Assembly: GCF_020497125.1 (NCBI RefSeq)
Contig: NC_059080.1
Coordinates: forward strand, 70,042,618-70,106,617
Source: Mauremys mutica
Lineage: Eukaryota > Chordata > Testudines > Geoemydidae
DNA: 64,000 nt
Reading direction: 5' to 3'
Made by a program: the position numbers and the translations under genes. The stretch's first letter is position 1, and each line of letters begins with the position of its first letter. Shown here piece after piece: positions 25,930 through 37,822 of the stretch. Below the pieces are notes generated by a model. It saw only the letters and a program-made list of their open reading frames with translations. It ran no database searches and was not told the DNA's origin.

Positions 25930-26153
25930 CAGCAAGGAAGCATGTCCTCTGGAATGGTGGCCGAAGCATGGAAGGGGCAGACAAATGTTTAGCATATCTG
26001 ACATGTAAATACCTTGCAATGCCAGCTACAAAAGTGCCATTTGGATGCCTGTTCTCACTTTCAGGTGACATTGTAAATAAGAAGTGGGCAGCAGTATCTC
26101 CTATCAATGTAAACAAATGTGTTTGTCTGAGCAATTGGCTGAACGAGAAGTAG
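25930..26153 (+). pseudogene. hAT C-terminal dimerisation domain, inverted-arm copy
   Basis: The + strand encodes a hAT C-terminal (dimerisation) peptide ending in a stop: LAYLTCKYLAMPAT, then LFSLSGDIVNKK and LSNWLNEK. The same domain is encoded on the - strand in the opposite arm (25233-25474). It remains open for 62 codons from 25968 and is part of the element's long arm, not a separate gene. Confidence 0.8.
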
Positions 26154-26510
26154 GACTGAGTGGACCTATATGGTCTAAAGCTTTACATTGTTTTGTTTTG
26201 AATCTACATTTGTAAGTTGAACTTTCACGATAAAGAGATTGCACTACAGTACTTGTATGAGGTGAATTGAAAAATACTATTTCTTTGGTTTATCATTTTC
26301 ACAGTGCATATATTTGTAATAAAAAACAATATAAAGTGAGCACAGTGCACTTTGTATTCTGTGTTGTAATTGAAATCAATATTGAAAATGTAGAAAAACA
26401 TCCAAAAATATTTAATAAATTTAAATTGGTATTCTATTGTTATAAGTGCGATTAATCGTGATTGTTTTTGAGTTAATCGCGTGAGTTAACTGCAATTAAT
26501 TGACAGCCCT

Positions 26511-27566
26511 AGTTTATATCCTTATAGTGCAGTTATCTGTGTAGTGTTCTCTCTCTTTCTCTTCCACTTACTCTGTCTCTCTCTCTCTCTCTTCTGTAAC
26601 CTAGTTTAATACACATCATTGTTTTTTTCAAATAAGGTAGTGTTAGATAAACGATATTTAAATGAACTCTATTTCAAAGGCAAATCAAGGATCACCACTG
26701 TAAGAAAAAAACAATTTACATTTTATTCCAGGATATTTAGTTTATAAAGTACCCAAAATTTCAGTCTCACATGATCTTCACCACCCTACTCCTGACAATT
26801 TTAACTAAAACTTCCAGAATAAATTGTAAATTGTGTTGTCTGCAGCAGTGATCCTTGAATGGCTTTTGAACAAAGAATCCATTATATGCTCAGAGCTGCT
26901 TTTTTAATCTGATTATCAATTACCTCCCTGGAAACAACAAGCTTTGCTGTAGAGCCCAGTACTGTGTAATTTTGAAAACGGGGAAAAAAAAGACTTCAGC
27001 TTTTATGGCAATCATTGCTGTGTATGCTGGATAGAGGTAAGGAGAGATGAATTATGCTCTGGATTCTTACCCTTGTGTAAATCCAATGACTTCAAATGAG
27101 TTACATTTGTGTAGTGCAGAGCAGAATTTGGTCCAGAGTGAGAATACCTGAGGGCCAAAAACTGACTCCATTTGAGATATATATTACGCACGCATGTGCA
27201 CGCACGCACACACACACACATACACACACAGAGTCCGCTGTAACATGGCTCCGAACAGATGCATATAGGGACAACAGTACCATAATAAGCAATGTTTAAA
27301 AACAAAGGTAATCAGATCAACTTGGCTACTCTCGCTTTTGGAGAGAAGTACCTCACATGGGAGTAGACCCTGTTGTTGACAGGTTCATGAACAAATTATT
27401 TATTTTGACGGGAGTTAAGGGCACTAAGCATGCTGTGGGATCATGCCCTAAATTAGGATAGTGGAAAAATTAAACAGACAAAGCTCAATGAGCAAAAATA
27501 AAGGTAATATAGCTCAGAGTGTAAATTATATTGTTGTAAATTTGCAGTAATTCCTTTGACTTCAGC
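26511..27566. repeat. Noncoding DNA with CT and CA microsatellites
   Basis: A (CT)n run lies at 26571-26592 and a CA/CG-type run at 27186-27231. The latter generates the Cys/Val-rich and His/Thr-rich frames around 27012-27305. A stretch at 27055-27160 weakly resembles the palindromic MITE family. No gene. Confidence 0.6.
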
Positions 27567-28322
27567 TGGAATATTGTGTCCAATTCTGAGCACCATACTT
27601 TAGGAAAGATGGGGACAAGTTGCAAAGAGTCCATAGGAGAGCAAGAAAAATTATAAAAGGTTTAGACAACATGACTTATGAGGAAAGGTTAAAAAAAGTA
27701 GGCATGTTGAGTCCTAAGAAAAGAAGACTGAAGGGAGACCAGATAAGTCTTCAAATATGTTAAGGGCCGTTCTAAAGATAGCGGTCATCAATTGTTCTCC
27801 GTGTCCACCCAAGGTAGGACAAGAAGTAATGGGATTAATCTGCAGCAAGCAAAACTCAGTTTTTCCAAATATATAACCTATCTAACAATAAAGGGCAGAT
27901 AATACTGAAATAGGCTTCCAAGGGAGGTTGTGGGATCCCCATAATTGGAGGTTTTTAAAAATAGGTTTGTCAAAAACCTGTCAGGGATAGTCTAGGTTTA
28001 CTTAGCCCAGGTCTACTCTAGCGGGGGGGGGAGGGGTCCTTACCTGGCCGTGAGGAAGGTGGCGAGTTGACCACTGCTGCTCCCCCATCGACTTTGCTTC
28101 CACCTCTCGTGAGCTGGAGTTCCAGAGTCAACGGGGAGCGCGATCGGGGATCGATTTTATTGCGTCTACACTAGATGCGATAAATTGACCCCCGATAGAG
28201 CGATCCCTACCCACCGATCTGGCAGGTAGTGAAGACCTGCCCTCAGTTGTGCCTCAGTGCAGGGGGCTTGACTTAATTACTTCTTCAGGTTCTTTCAGCC
28301 TTGCATTTCCATGATTTTATAT
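27567..28322 (+). pseudogene. Decayed CR1-type LINE 3' end, split by DNA transposon
   Basis: Begins with a phrase encoding EYCVQF, the conserved segment near the end of CR1 reverse transcriptase, also present in the intact copy at 60130. It continues through stops and frameshifts to GGGATAGTCTAGGTTTACTT. After a foreign insert (about 28005-28242) it resumes with TGCCTCAGTGCAGGGGGCTT and ends in TTTCCATGATTTTAT, the CR1 3' tail. The 5' part is absent, as is usual for CR1. Confidence 0.85.
28005..28242. mobile_element. Non-autonomous DNA transposon nested in CR1
   Basis: Imperfect terminal inverted repeats (CCCAGGTCTACTCTAGC at the left; GTAGTGAAGACCTGCCC at the right, reverse complement GGGCAGGTCTTCACTAC). 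The interior includes a palindromic stretch around GCGATCGGGGATCGAT and ATTGACCCCCGATAG. Possible target duplication CTTAG/CTCAG, imperfect. The flanks join to a continuous CR1 3' UTR when the element is removed. The superfamily is not certain. Confidence 0.75.
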
Positions 28323-28886
28323 GTGGAATTTAGAAGATTTCAATGAATAGCCAAGTGTTCACAAAGATTGCAGTGATCATAAGATCTAAAGTTATCATAT
28401 TAAAATAGAAACTGAGACAGGATCTATACATAACAATTGGATACAAGACATGGAAGAAATCAAGACAACTGAAATATTTCTCACTGTCCATCATTATAAT
28501 GGAGCTTCAGTTTAAACTGTTACTCCATGGATATTACATGCAGCACAGATTGGTAAAGATGACACCAAAACATTGAAACCAATGCTAGAGAAAATATTAG
28601 CAGACTGGCACCTCTTGCACATATATTTTGGGAATTCAAAAAAAAAATCCCTTCTGGAATGAAGTGTAGAGTCAAAATACTTTTATATTTGTAGGTTTTA
28701 TTTGGTTAATATATAGAGGAGAAATAAGCAATAGGATTTTAGAAAGAAGAGCTCTCTCTTTTACTGCTTAACTTTTCTTCTGTCTATTCTGCACTCAGTC
28801 AGAGTTTTGCCTGATTACTACAAGAGTTGGTCCATATCATGTACATTACAAAGACTATGGGCCAAATGCTGCTCTCAATTACATAG

Positions 28887-29021
28887 CATGCATCCGACGA
28901 AGTGGGTATTCACCCACGAAAGCTCATACTCCAAAATGTCTGTTAGTCTATAAGGTGCCACAAGACTCTTTGCTGCTTTTACAGATCCAGACTAACACGG
29001 CTACCCCTCTGATACTTGACA
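28887..29021 (+). mobile_element. Penelope-like 3' end, 12-bp TSD
   Basis: Ends GGCTACCCCTCTGATACTTG and is flanked by a perfect 12-bp duplication, TCAATTACATAG, at 28875-28886 and 29022-29033. It carries one orientation only (GAAGTGGGTATTCACCCACG onward), so it is a plain 5'-truncated insertion. It is the clearest copy for fixing the 3' terminus of this PLE subfamily. Confidence 0.88.
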
Positions 29022-29033
29022 TCAATTACATAG

Positions 29034-32000
29034 GTGTGTCGCCCCTTTGATATCAGAGGTTTTGAACAGGGACTGCTCAGAGCACAAGAAACACTCTTAA
29101 CTTATAGTACTGCAGCTGGGGAAGATGCTTTATTCAACTAGATAGAGAGTGGGAGAAAATACACATTAACACAACAGGAAATAAGGAAGGGATGGAGTAC
29201 AGCTCCAACCCATAATACCCTGAATAACCCTGGTAACCCCTTGATGACCACTTTACTACAAGAAATGTTGCATCAACATAAATGAGAATAGAATTTGGCC
29301 TGTGTCCTTATGGACCTGAATTTGGCAGCCAAATGGAGAAAGTGCAGAAGTTGTACTCATACATCTCAGAAAACTAGAATTTATACCTGGTTCCGGTCAG
29401 ATTTGAGTTTGGCATTCTAAAAAATTAATCTCTAATGGAATTTCTGTATGTCATAAAACCACCACAATGCACAGTGTTTGGCAGAGTTCATTCTTGTGCG
29501 CCGGGGCTTGGCTTAGAATAGCAAGGGTGCCCAATGCTAGAGCTGTGGTGTTTTGGCAAAGGCATGGGAGTGGAACCTCAGACTGTTGCTCCTTGCATTA
29601 TACCTGGCACTTCTGGCTAGGGCTGCTGTTCCCTCACTACTTTTAATAGCACTAAATTGCAGACACAGACACAAAAAGATAAAAGACAGGGGGGAAATTA
29701 AAACTAAAATACATTTTAAGGATTACTCGTATATTTTGCAAAGAAATCACTGCAACTTTGGAAGATGTAAATCATCTCCCAGCTGAAAGTCCTGATATTT
29801 ATGTAATACATGCATCTATTTTAAAAATGCTGTGGCCGTCATTAGGCATATAATTTTTAATCCTGTAACCAACATCATATATATATATCTAATTGGACTG
29901 AAGACGTGATTTCAATGCCAACAATGCCACTAAATAGCAAGTAGCATCCAAGCTGCTATATCATCATCATAACCTACCATCTGAGGGTGGGTTGCTTCTT
30001 CAAATTAGTGCCCTTGGGAAAGGTGTCTGTATATAAAGAAAAATGAGGCTGCTAGCCATTGTGCCCTGTGGTGTATTAATATTCACCATTGTAGTGTCTG
30101 TGCTGTGAGATAAGATTGCTTTACCAACAGAAATTTAATACCTGATTGTCAGGGAATCCAATGAAAAAGGATAAGAGTAAAGGCAGAATAGGTAATAAAT
30201 ATTTTTAGGATATCAGTAGCAGAGAAGAGAAAGATATTTGAGGGCAGTGAGATATAAAAGATAGTTAAGAGGCACATCTAGAATTAACAAGAGCCCACTA
30301 GAGTTTTCCTTCATGTTGAAACTGGCAAGCATGCCCCACTTATAAAAGTTCAGTGCCTGCACTCATTTAAATAAAAAGCTAATTAGAAGTACTTGGATGG
30401 CAATGGTCACTCTCTAAGCAGCCATGTACTGAGATTCAGTGTTCAAATCAAGAGATTTGTGTGGATTATGTAGACTCAATCCTATTGAGAGGGATGGTGT
30501 GAAGTTGTTTAAATGAGTTTCTGTGAGACACCTCCTTCACATTGTGGATAAGATCTCAAAGTAGTCTGCTTGGCAGAGTTTTGCACCAAGTGAAAGTTGT
30601 TTAGCTTGTCAGCATCAGGGGACTTAAGTATGATAAATAAGAACCACTTCCAAAACCATCACCATAAATATTACATATCACTATTAGAATGTATTTGCAT
30701 ATAGTAAGCAAATTCTTGTAAATTTAAACCCACAGAACAACTAGACCAGGGCAAACCAGAACAGCAGAGCCAGGTCAAAGGGTTTAGGTTGGATCAACGA
30801 GCCATTGGAGCTGACTGTACACATTTGAAATAAAAATGACAAAGTGAGATATCTAAGGTCACTGTGACCACCAGGAAGCAATGCCAAAAATATTCTCACA
30901 GGCTTTACTCTTCTGCAGCTCATTCTCTTTCACAGATTGAGAGCCAACAAGGCAGAGCCAGGACTCTGCGAGCTTTCATTGGCTTACCCACCTCTTACTG
31001 CTAATGGGTCATGTTGCAGATTCACTTATATTTAGAAGAACAGGTGTGTGGCACAGTTCCAAATTAAATCAGCTTTATGCTTCTTCACAGCTTTCATATT
31101 TCTAAACTAATTTAGCATTGCAGACTATAGGTGGGTTTTTTACCCTTAGTCTCTTAAACATTGACAATTATTTTTGTCTCTATACAGGCTCACAAAACAT
31201 GATTTTTCTTCTCTTTATGTAAAGTTATTATTTTATTATATCATTTTCCATCTGTCTTTGTCCTGGTAAAAACTGCCCTGGTTCCTTTTTGCTGCTTTGG
31301 AGGATTGCTTTTGGGGGAGGTAAGGGGGGAATCTTATATGCACAGCTGTGTTCAAACCCAAGCTCTGAACACCCAGAAATTTGGGGGATCCCTTGTATGT
31401 TTCCACTGTGGGAGGTGCTTTACCACCCCATGAAATAAGAAAGAGATTCAGTCCCTAGAAGCTGGAGATATTAGACCGTCCAGGTGGAGGCCCTGTGCCC
31501 CTGCACTGGCTCACTGATGCCTCTCACCCTTCCCAGCTCTGGAGCATTTACACTGGAGTTATGCTGCTGGGAACTCCCCAGCCTACTGCTGCCAGTAGAT
31601 TCTCCCTTTATGGGGTAGCAGGGCCTCAACCAAAAAGTTAATACCCTGGAACTGTATCAGCATTCCTGAGTAATACCCACGAAGCTGATGGGGGGAAATG
31701 ATGCCTATCCTCACTCCTTCAGCCCTGCCACCTCTGCATGCATGGATCTCTAGACCTATAGAGTTCCCTTAATGGGGTCCAGTGCCAGGTAGACAGCACC
31801 TCAAAGGGAGCAAACACACTCACTTCCTCACACACAAGGGCCAGGTCAGACTTGATGGGGCCTTTCTGGGTGTGGACACAATCCAGGCTATGGTTCTCAA
31901 TAGTGGACAAGCTCAGCGCTTCAGATAAATGTGCAATGAATGGATGTTTATCCAAAACATTACTTACTAATTAGTACTCTAGATTATTACCCTAATCTCT

Positions 32001-32124
32001 GGGGACTGAAGAACTGGGCCAGAAGTCTCATAACATGACATCTCCCAGCTAGAAGTATGACAAGAATAGCCTCCTTCCTGGTATGTCAGCATTTACAATA
32101 TCACTATAGAAAACACAACTAGTA
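29034..32124. other. No recognisable gene or repeat
   Basis: About 3 kb of mixed noncoding DNA with short AT runs (29876-29889). The 77-codon + frame at 29553-29786 starts with a hydrophobic Leu/Ala-rich stretch resembling a signal peptide but then turns into low-complexity Lys-rich sequence; I see no family and do not call it. Confidence 0.45.
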
Positions 32125-32440
32125 GTTCAAGGTGGGACTAGCATTCTAGATTAATGGGTTCTATCCCTGACTGTCTCTGATTCACCATGACACCATGGGC
32201 AAGTCATGTAGGCCAAAACTTTCACATTTCAGCATCTCTGAAGCTCAAGACACTTATTTAGGTGCCTAAATATTAATTAAGAGTAGGATTTTCAAAAGTG
32301 CCAAAATGATGCACAAATTTATGGTGCATAAATCCCATTGAGAATCAATGGCTGTGCCTGACTTAAGACACCCATGTTTTAAAAGTTTTGTCTCTACCTC
32401 TCTGTACCTGTTTCTCCATCTGTAAAATGGGGCTAACACT
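32125..32440 (+). repeat. MIR-like SINE split by another repeat
   Basis: A B-box-like GGGTTCTATCCCTG and CCATGGGCAAGTCAT lie at 32158-32206. The SINE resumes at about 32393 with CCTCTCTGTACCTGTTTCTC and CATCTGTAAAATGGGGC. The 190 bp between, containing TTAGGTGCCTAAAT, GGATTTTCAAAAGTGCC and AATCCCATTGAGAATCAATG, look like a separate palindromic repeat inserted at the CAAGTCACTTA step. Confidence 0.65.
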
Positions 32441-33589
32441 CTTAACTTCTTCACTCTGAGATCCTCAAAAGAAGTATCATCATCATCACAAAACTGTCAT
32501 AAAAATGCAGATACTAAACTCTAATTTGAGGGATAGGATTTTAATATTTTTTAAAATAACTCTTGAGTATAAAGGTGTTGACAAAATTACATATTTGGGG
32601 GGATAGCAATGTTCCAGCAGCTCCAATTATAAGTAGGGTTAACGTCAGCAACATAAAAGATAAGATTAACGATCTGTCACTGCAGCTGCTTCACATAATT
32701 TTGACCTAATAGTGAATATCATATATCTTTGCCAAGTTAATTTAAAGGAGTAGTACCACAATACTGCATTTAGATGTAGCTAATCAGCGGACCTTTTGCA
32801 ATGAATCCTCTTTCATTTCCACAGAGGTTTGATAAAATTATTTGACTAGATCATCTTGTACAGGAAGGAGCTTGCATGGTCACTGTGTTAACAGAGCTGG
32901 CCTCTGGGACTCAGGACTGAAGATCCCAGCTTTCACTTAGAAGTCTTTGGGGAGAGTTTCAAAGGCATAAATGGCAGCTAAGTGCCCCCCTTCTATTGAC
33001 ATTCAATGGGACTAAGAGTCAAAGCCTTGGGAAATCTCCCACTCTAAAATCATCCTTTCTAAAGAGAGCTTTGAAAATGTAAACTGCTGCAAACTAGTAC
33101 ATTCTGGTGCAAACTGAGCACTGGAGTTTGAGGGAACAAGCACCAAGGACTGGGAGTGAGCCTGGAGCTCTGTCTCTCCTTCAACTGCCCCCCCACAGCT
33201 AAGAGAAAGCTGCTCCTATACTAGTCTCTATAGAAGGTGGGGTTTATAAAGATGGAACCCATGCAACTGCACAGTTACATGTACTACAAAGGAGTGGAGG
33301 AAAGGGGCAGAAATAATTGTAAAGGACCCAGGAGGAGAGCAGCATGGAAAGTTCTGAACCAAAAGTAAAACTGTTGGTCATTGGTTGGCTTCTCACCAGG
33401 TTTACAGAAAGCTGAAAATGAATCACTTGTTGACATTCCAAATGACTGTTATTTACCCAAATGGCAGTTTTCACCAATAAAACCGGTTTGCTGCACATGA
33501 CAAGCTTGAAAAAAATACTCTAAAAACGTACAAAGACACAACTAATTTAGAAAGCCTTTGGGCAGAAGGCTGTTCCAGGTTACAACATT
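32441..33589. other. Unrecognised noncoding DNA
   Basis: No gene or confident repeat in this stretch; only short, unsupported frames. Confidence 0.4.
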
Positions 33590-33701
33590 GGGCCTTGATC
33601 CTGCAGCAGGATCTCCTGATTCAGAAGCCAGGTAGAGTCAAATTGACTTTGATGAGGCACAGTGGTTGGTGCTAATGGCTCCCATTGCAGGATCAGGGCC
33701 T
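33590..33701. repeat. Palindromic MITE-like repeat
   Basis: GGCCTTGATCCTGCA at 33591-33605 and TGCAGGATCAGGGCC at 33686-33700 are inverted copies at 14 of 15 positions. The interior has ATTGACTTTGATGAGG, the family core. The terminal words match the GATCCTGCA end type at 52732. Confidence 0.65.
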
Positions 33702-34934
33702 TCTTCCCTAATGTGGGACTAGTCACATGATTAAAATTAAGCACTGCCAAAAAGTATGAGACTTTTACCAAGTTATTCTGTTTGACTGCAAAGGGCACAC
33801 AGGAGAATGCCACAGCTCCCAGAGTGCAGTAAAAAAGACCCGGATGTTCATAAGAAATTTAACAAGTGAGAATTAAGTTTAACAAAGTAGATGCAGGTAG
33901 AGTATACTGTTACTGATCATGAGCAATAATGAAAGCAGGAAGTTTGAACTGATGGAAAAAACTGCCAGATATACAAGAGAGACCAATTAAATGATTGTAG
34001 AAATGCTACTGGGAAATGCCTAAACTCAGAAAAGGAAACTGAACAAATTGTTAAGGAAATACCTGGGCATGCCATTTGACACTTCAGAGGTTGACCATAA
34101 CACTCAAATCCGTAGCGTACATCTAAGCATGCGTTAAGAGAAAGGGAATAGAACCAGATAGGGAGAACTTTTCCCTTCCAATTCCAAAGAGAGTAGTGTA
34201 AAACTATCAGTTTTAGAGTCACAAGCGTTTGTGACAGTTAACATTTCCATGAGTGTTTTCTAATTTAATCCAAATCCAAATGTTCCCTTTGCTGCCAGTG
34301 AATACCACTTTTGCCATGGAAATCCATTCCCTTCCCAGCAAAATCCCACATTTTCATTAATTCTTTTCCTATGTGGAAGTCAAGTTCCTATAGGTTTTTA
34401 CAATGCAAATATTTTTTGTGCAGCAAAATGATATTGTCCTGCTCATGGAGCATGCCATTCTTTTTTTTTTTTTTAATTGAGACTGGAGAGATAAAAAGAA
34501 AGTAAATTAGGTGTTCCTATTTACCCATTTCCATAATAGAAGAACAAGAGGATGTTCACTTAAACTGAAATTTAAAACTGATAAACTTTTTTAAACACAA
34601 TGTGTAATTAACCTGTGGAACTTTCTGTAGCAAATTATCCTTGAGGCGAAGAGCTTTTTTAAGTTTAGACATTTTAGATGAATAATGGAAACAGCCATGA
34701 TTACTTTAGATAAAATAAAAATTATTTATTTTTAAACTTCAACCAACCATTAACTGAGGGGTTAGGAAGAAATGACCACTGCAGGCATGTTATTCCACAC
34801 TTGTCTATTATAATGTTTCTTGCATAGTCCTCTGAAGCCTCTTGAACTGGTTAAAGATTGAGGCTAGAGAAGATACTGGACTAGCTGGGTGACTAGTCTG
34901 TCTATGGCTTCTGTCACCATAGGATGTGAACATC
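33702..34934. other. Unrecognised noncoding DNA
   Basis: Contains a 14-T run at 34461-34474. No gene. Confidence 0.4.
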
Positions 34935-35242
34935 TCACAATCTTTAATTTATTTTCCTCACAACACCCCTGTGAGGTAGGGTAGTGCTATTATCCCCATT
35001 CTACAGATGGAGAACTGAAATAGAGAGGCTAAGTGACTTGCCCAAAGTCATACAGAAAGGAGAACCCAGGCAAGGGTGCTGGAACTAGGGCTTCTGGGGC
35101 AGCAGTACCCCCGGTTTGAAGTAGTAGCAATAACCAAATATACGGTTTCCGCTTTCAATGCCCCAACTATAAAAATTGTTCCAGCACCTCTGAACCCAGG
35201 TCTTCCAAGTCCTAAGCCAGTACTTTAACCACTGGCCCATGG
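34935..35242 (-). repeat. MIR-like SINE (minus strand) split by hAT MITE
   Basis: Read on the - strand it gives CCAGTGGTTAAAGTACTGG (tRNA-like A-box side), a CCTGGGTTCT B-box-like word, GGGCAAGTCACTTAGCCTC, then ATCTGTAGAATGGGGATAAT and CCTACCTCACAGGGGTG. That is the order of a tRNA-derived MIR/CORE SINE. The hAT MITE 35071-35192 sits at the B-box edge; its 8-bp duplication copies SINE bases. Confidence 0.82.
35071..35192. mobile_element. hAT MITE, 122 bp, perfect 8-bp TSD
   Basis: AACCCAGG at 35063-35070 and again at 35193-35200 flank the element. Ends are CAAGGGTGCTGGAACTAGGG and TTGTTCCAGCACCTCTG, inverted partners. The copy at 46885-47010 is the same family in opposite orientation (shared GCTGGAA, TTTTTATAGTGGGG and ACTTCAA words). 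Confidence 0.92.
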
Positions 35243-35554
35243 CAATTCCTATGTTCCTGAGCATAAAGTTGAGTAGATTTGAGGGGGGGGGTGAGGGGGG
35301 TTAAATGCATTCATGAAAACTGACTTCATCACTGATTTGACTGGAGGTGAGAACTTTTTTCTATACGTTTCCTTTTGTAAACTGAATAATGTTCAATAGC
35401 ATAACCTATGGAAAACTCTTCTGACCAACATTTAGCAGGACTAATGCAAATGGTAAGGTATCATCACTGACTTTCTACTGGTTGGAAAGGTACCTGGGTT
35501 TATATCCAAATATATGCCACTTACAAACAAAGTTTAACTTACCAGTGATTTCTA
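35243..35554. other. Unrecognised noncoding DNA
   Basis: G-rich run at about 35282-35300; otherwise nothing distinctive. Confidence 0.4.
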
Positions 35555-35955
35555 GAACTAGTCAAAAAAAATTTCAACACCACAATATTCTGTCAGAAAA
35601 TGCAGTTGTCAAAACCAAAACATTTCACAAAAACCTGTGGATTTCAATTAAGATTTTGATGGGGAAAAGTCAAAAATGATTCTTTTTGACAGCATCACAA
35701 TACTTCATTTAAATGTGGTTAAAGTGGTTTTTCAACTTTATCATTTAAATTTATTTCATTATGACATAAAATATTGATTTAAATAGCATAGTTTATAATG
35801 TTTTGACATTAGCAAAATGAAGCTATTCGATGTTTCAAAAAAAATAGTAAGGTTTTTTTTTAATTGGCTTTTCATTCTGATTTAGAATGAAAATAATTTT
35901 GAAATGTGAGATTTTCTGCAGAATGAAAATTCCACTTTCTGACCAGCTCTAGTGA
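35555..35955. repeat. AT-rich dispersed repeat copy
   Basis: Phrases such as TTCACAAAAACCTGTGGATT, TGATGGGGAAAAGTC and the end GACCAGCTCTAGTG recur in the other copies of this family (21930, 37440, 50945, 59186). Class unknown; no coding. Confidence 0.5.
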
Positions 35956-37439
35956 GTCTCTCTTTTCGGTCATCATTGCTGCCTAAGGAATTCATTGTGG
36001 AAACTGTCCAAAGCAGCGAAGACACCAAGGAATTCAGGTGAAAAAAAAAAAATAATGATGGGAACAACATCAAACGCAAAGATTTTTTTTTAATATTGGA
36101 AGAGCCACAATATTCAAACCATCGTGTTTTGCAAGGCATTATTTTGGTTCGGTTTTTTTTTTAAATGCCACACACAAATATTAGCAACTGTAGCCTCACA
36201 AATCACTTTAATTAATTTCTGCGAGGCTGACCCTGAAAGATATTGAGTACTTCTTGCATGATACAGAATGCCTGGTGCTGGCAATGGGCATGGAAGACCC
36301 TCAACACATCACAGGGTTTGGCCCATGTAATTAGGATCAGTAAGAGGTAGTTGATGTTCAAAGCAATTAGGATTGTTGAAGCAATATAATTTAGTATGGC
36401 CCATGATGGGAAGCTATGAGAGTATATGGAAAACATCAGTGGTGTTTATTAATAGCTAGTGAGAAACTAGATACAATCCACAGAGTAGTTCAAAAAGCAG
36501 TAGATATAAATAAAGAAATAAAAGCAGTAGGAGTAAGCAAGCAGACGGTGTGGATAAAGTAGCAGGAGATTTCACAAAGGAAATATTCTTGGCCAGACTT
36601 GTCGGAATGTACACTGAATAAAATATTACTTGAAAACAGCATATAATCTACTGCCAGTATCACCTTATTTGTGAAACGGGAGCCACAAGAATATGAGAAT
36701 TGAAGCCAAATCAGAGGGAGATCTACTACAAGCATCGTAGCAGAGCTGGAGGCAGATGTGACTGGAGATACAATGGGAAATCCAATAAGGTAAACGGTAA
36801 GGGCAAACTATACCAATATTTGTTAGTTTATCATTATCGCTAACAAATAAATAACCTAAGTAGCATGAGTTAATGCTGCAAATCAGGAACTAAAAACTCG
36901 AAAAAGTCTTTCCACAGAATGAAAAGAAGGAAGCCACTATAGTGAGTATTTGCTACTACTTCCATATGTAAGCAGCAGCAGAAGACAAGCTCATGCAAAT
37001 GGACTCCCAGTACACTTGGAGGGTTCCTAAAGTCTGTTCTGAGTTACATATCTGCAGATACATATTTAGATCCAGATACCTTTGAACTGTGAGGAAGATG
37101 CAGTTCCAAACCAAATGGTGTCACACTTCCAGAATGAAAAGGGGGAACCCATGGTATTCTGAAGGCAGTATGATGATGGCTTCCAGGAGGACAATCATGG
37201 CTGATCCTCAAAGACTGTGGGGTTTTTGGGATTCTGGCTTGAAGGAATGGCACAGAAGAATCATACAGCAGTTTTCCGTTCCCTGCCAAGGTTTTACCTG
37301 TGTCAAACCAAGGCCATAATTTGTATGTTTCCTTCTGAACTTCAATTCCCATCTATTTGATTTTTATAATGCCAGCTACAAAGAGTATTCTTCAGTCTTT
37401 ATTTAGATATTTAGTCATGAACAGAGCTTTGCAGACAAC
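35956..37439. other. Unrecognised noncoding DNA
   Basis: A and T runs around 36040-36160. Frames here are short and overlapping on both strands (for example 37044-37352 and 37089-37319), so none is called. Confidence 0.4.
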
Positions 37440-37822
37440 TGATTTTTTAGTTCAGTGACTGAACCAAAAAAACCCCAACCAAACAAAAAAAAAATACAGT
37501 TGTTTCAAGTCAAGCCAAAACTAATTTTTATTTTTCAGCAAACTAAAAGAGTTGAAAAATACAGGTTTTAGTTGGATCAAAATGCTTCATATTGTTTTGG
37601 GAGCTTACCCTTGTTTATATATACACATAACATTGCAGTAAAATTTAAAACAAAAAGATTATTTGAATCAAGTAAAATGTTTCATCTCTAACAAGCCAAA
37701 ACAAAACATTTCTATTCTTTCAAAAAAAACCAAAACAATCTGGCAATTAAACTAATTGTTTGGTTGACCAGAATCTGCATTTTTCAGCAAAAGAGGTTTT
37801 GAATGAAAAATGTCACCCAGTC
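37440..37822. repeat. AT-rich dispersed repeat copy
   Basis: AT-rich with TTTTTCAGCAAACTAAAAG, GGATCAAAATG, TTGGTTGACCAG and a terminal CACCCAGTCCTAGCC. It resembles the other family copies in word use and layout. Confidence 0.45.

Larger units (their letters stand above)
25233..26510 (-). mobile_element. hAT element with long inverted arms, 3' arm truncated
   Basis: The right end reads TTAATTGACAGCCCT at 26496-26510, the outer terminus. Two arms of about 240 bp, 25233-25474 and 25924-26160, are inverted copies of each other (for example ACCATTCCAGAAGACATG against CATGTCCTCTGGAATGGT). Between them lies transposase sequence on the - strand. The left arm lacks its outer 350 bp or so, lost where it meets the PLE at about 25218. 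Long coding arms are unusual for hAT elements, whose TIRs are normally short. Confidence 0.82.

Noticed and set aside
29553..29786. Signal-peptide-like small secreted protein
   Set aside because: After the hydrophobic start the sequence becomes random Lys/His-rich; no promoter, splice site or family support.
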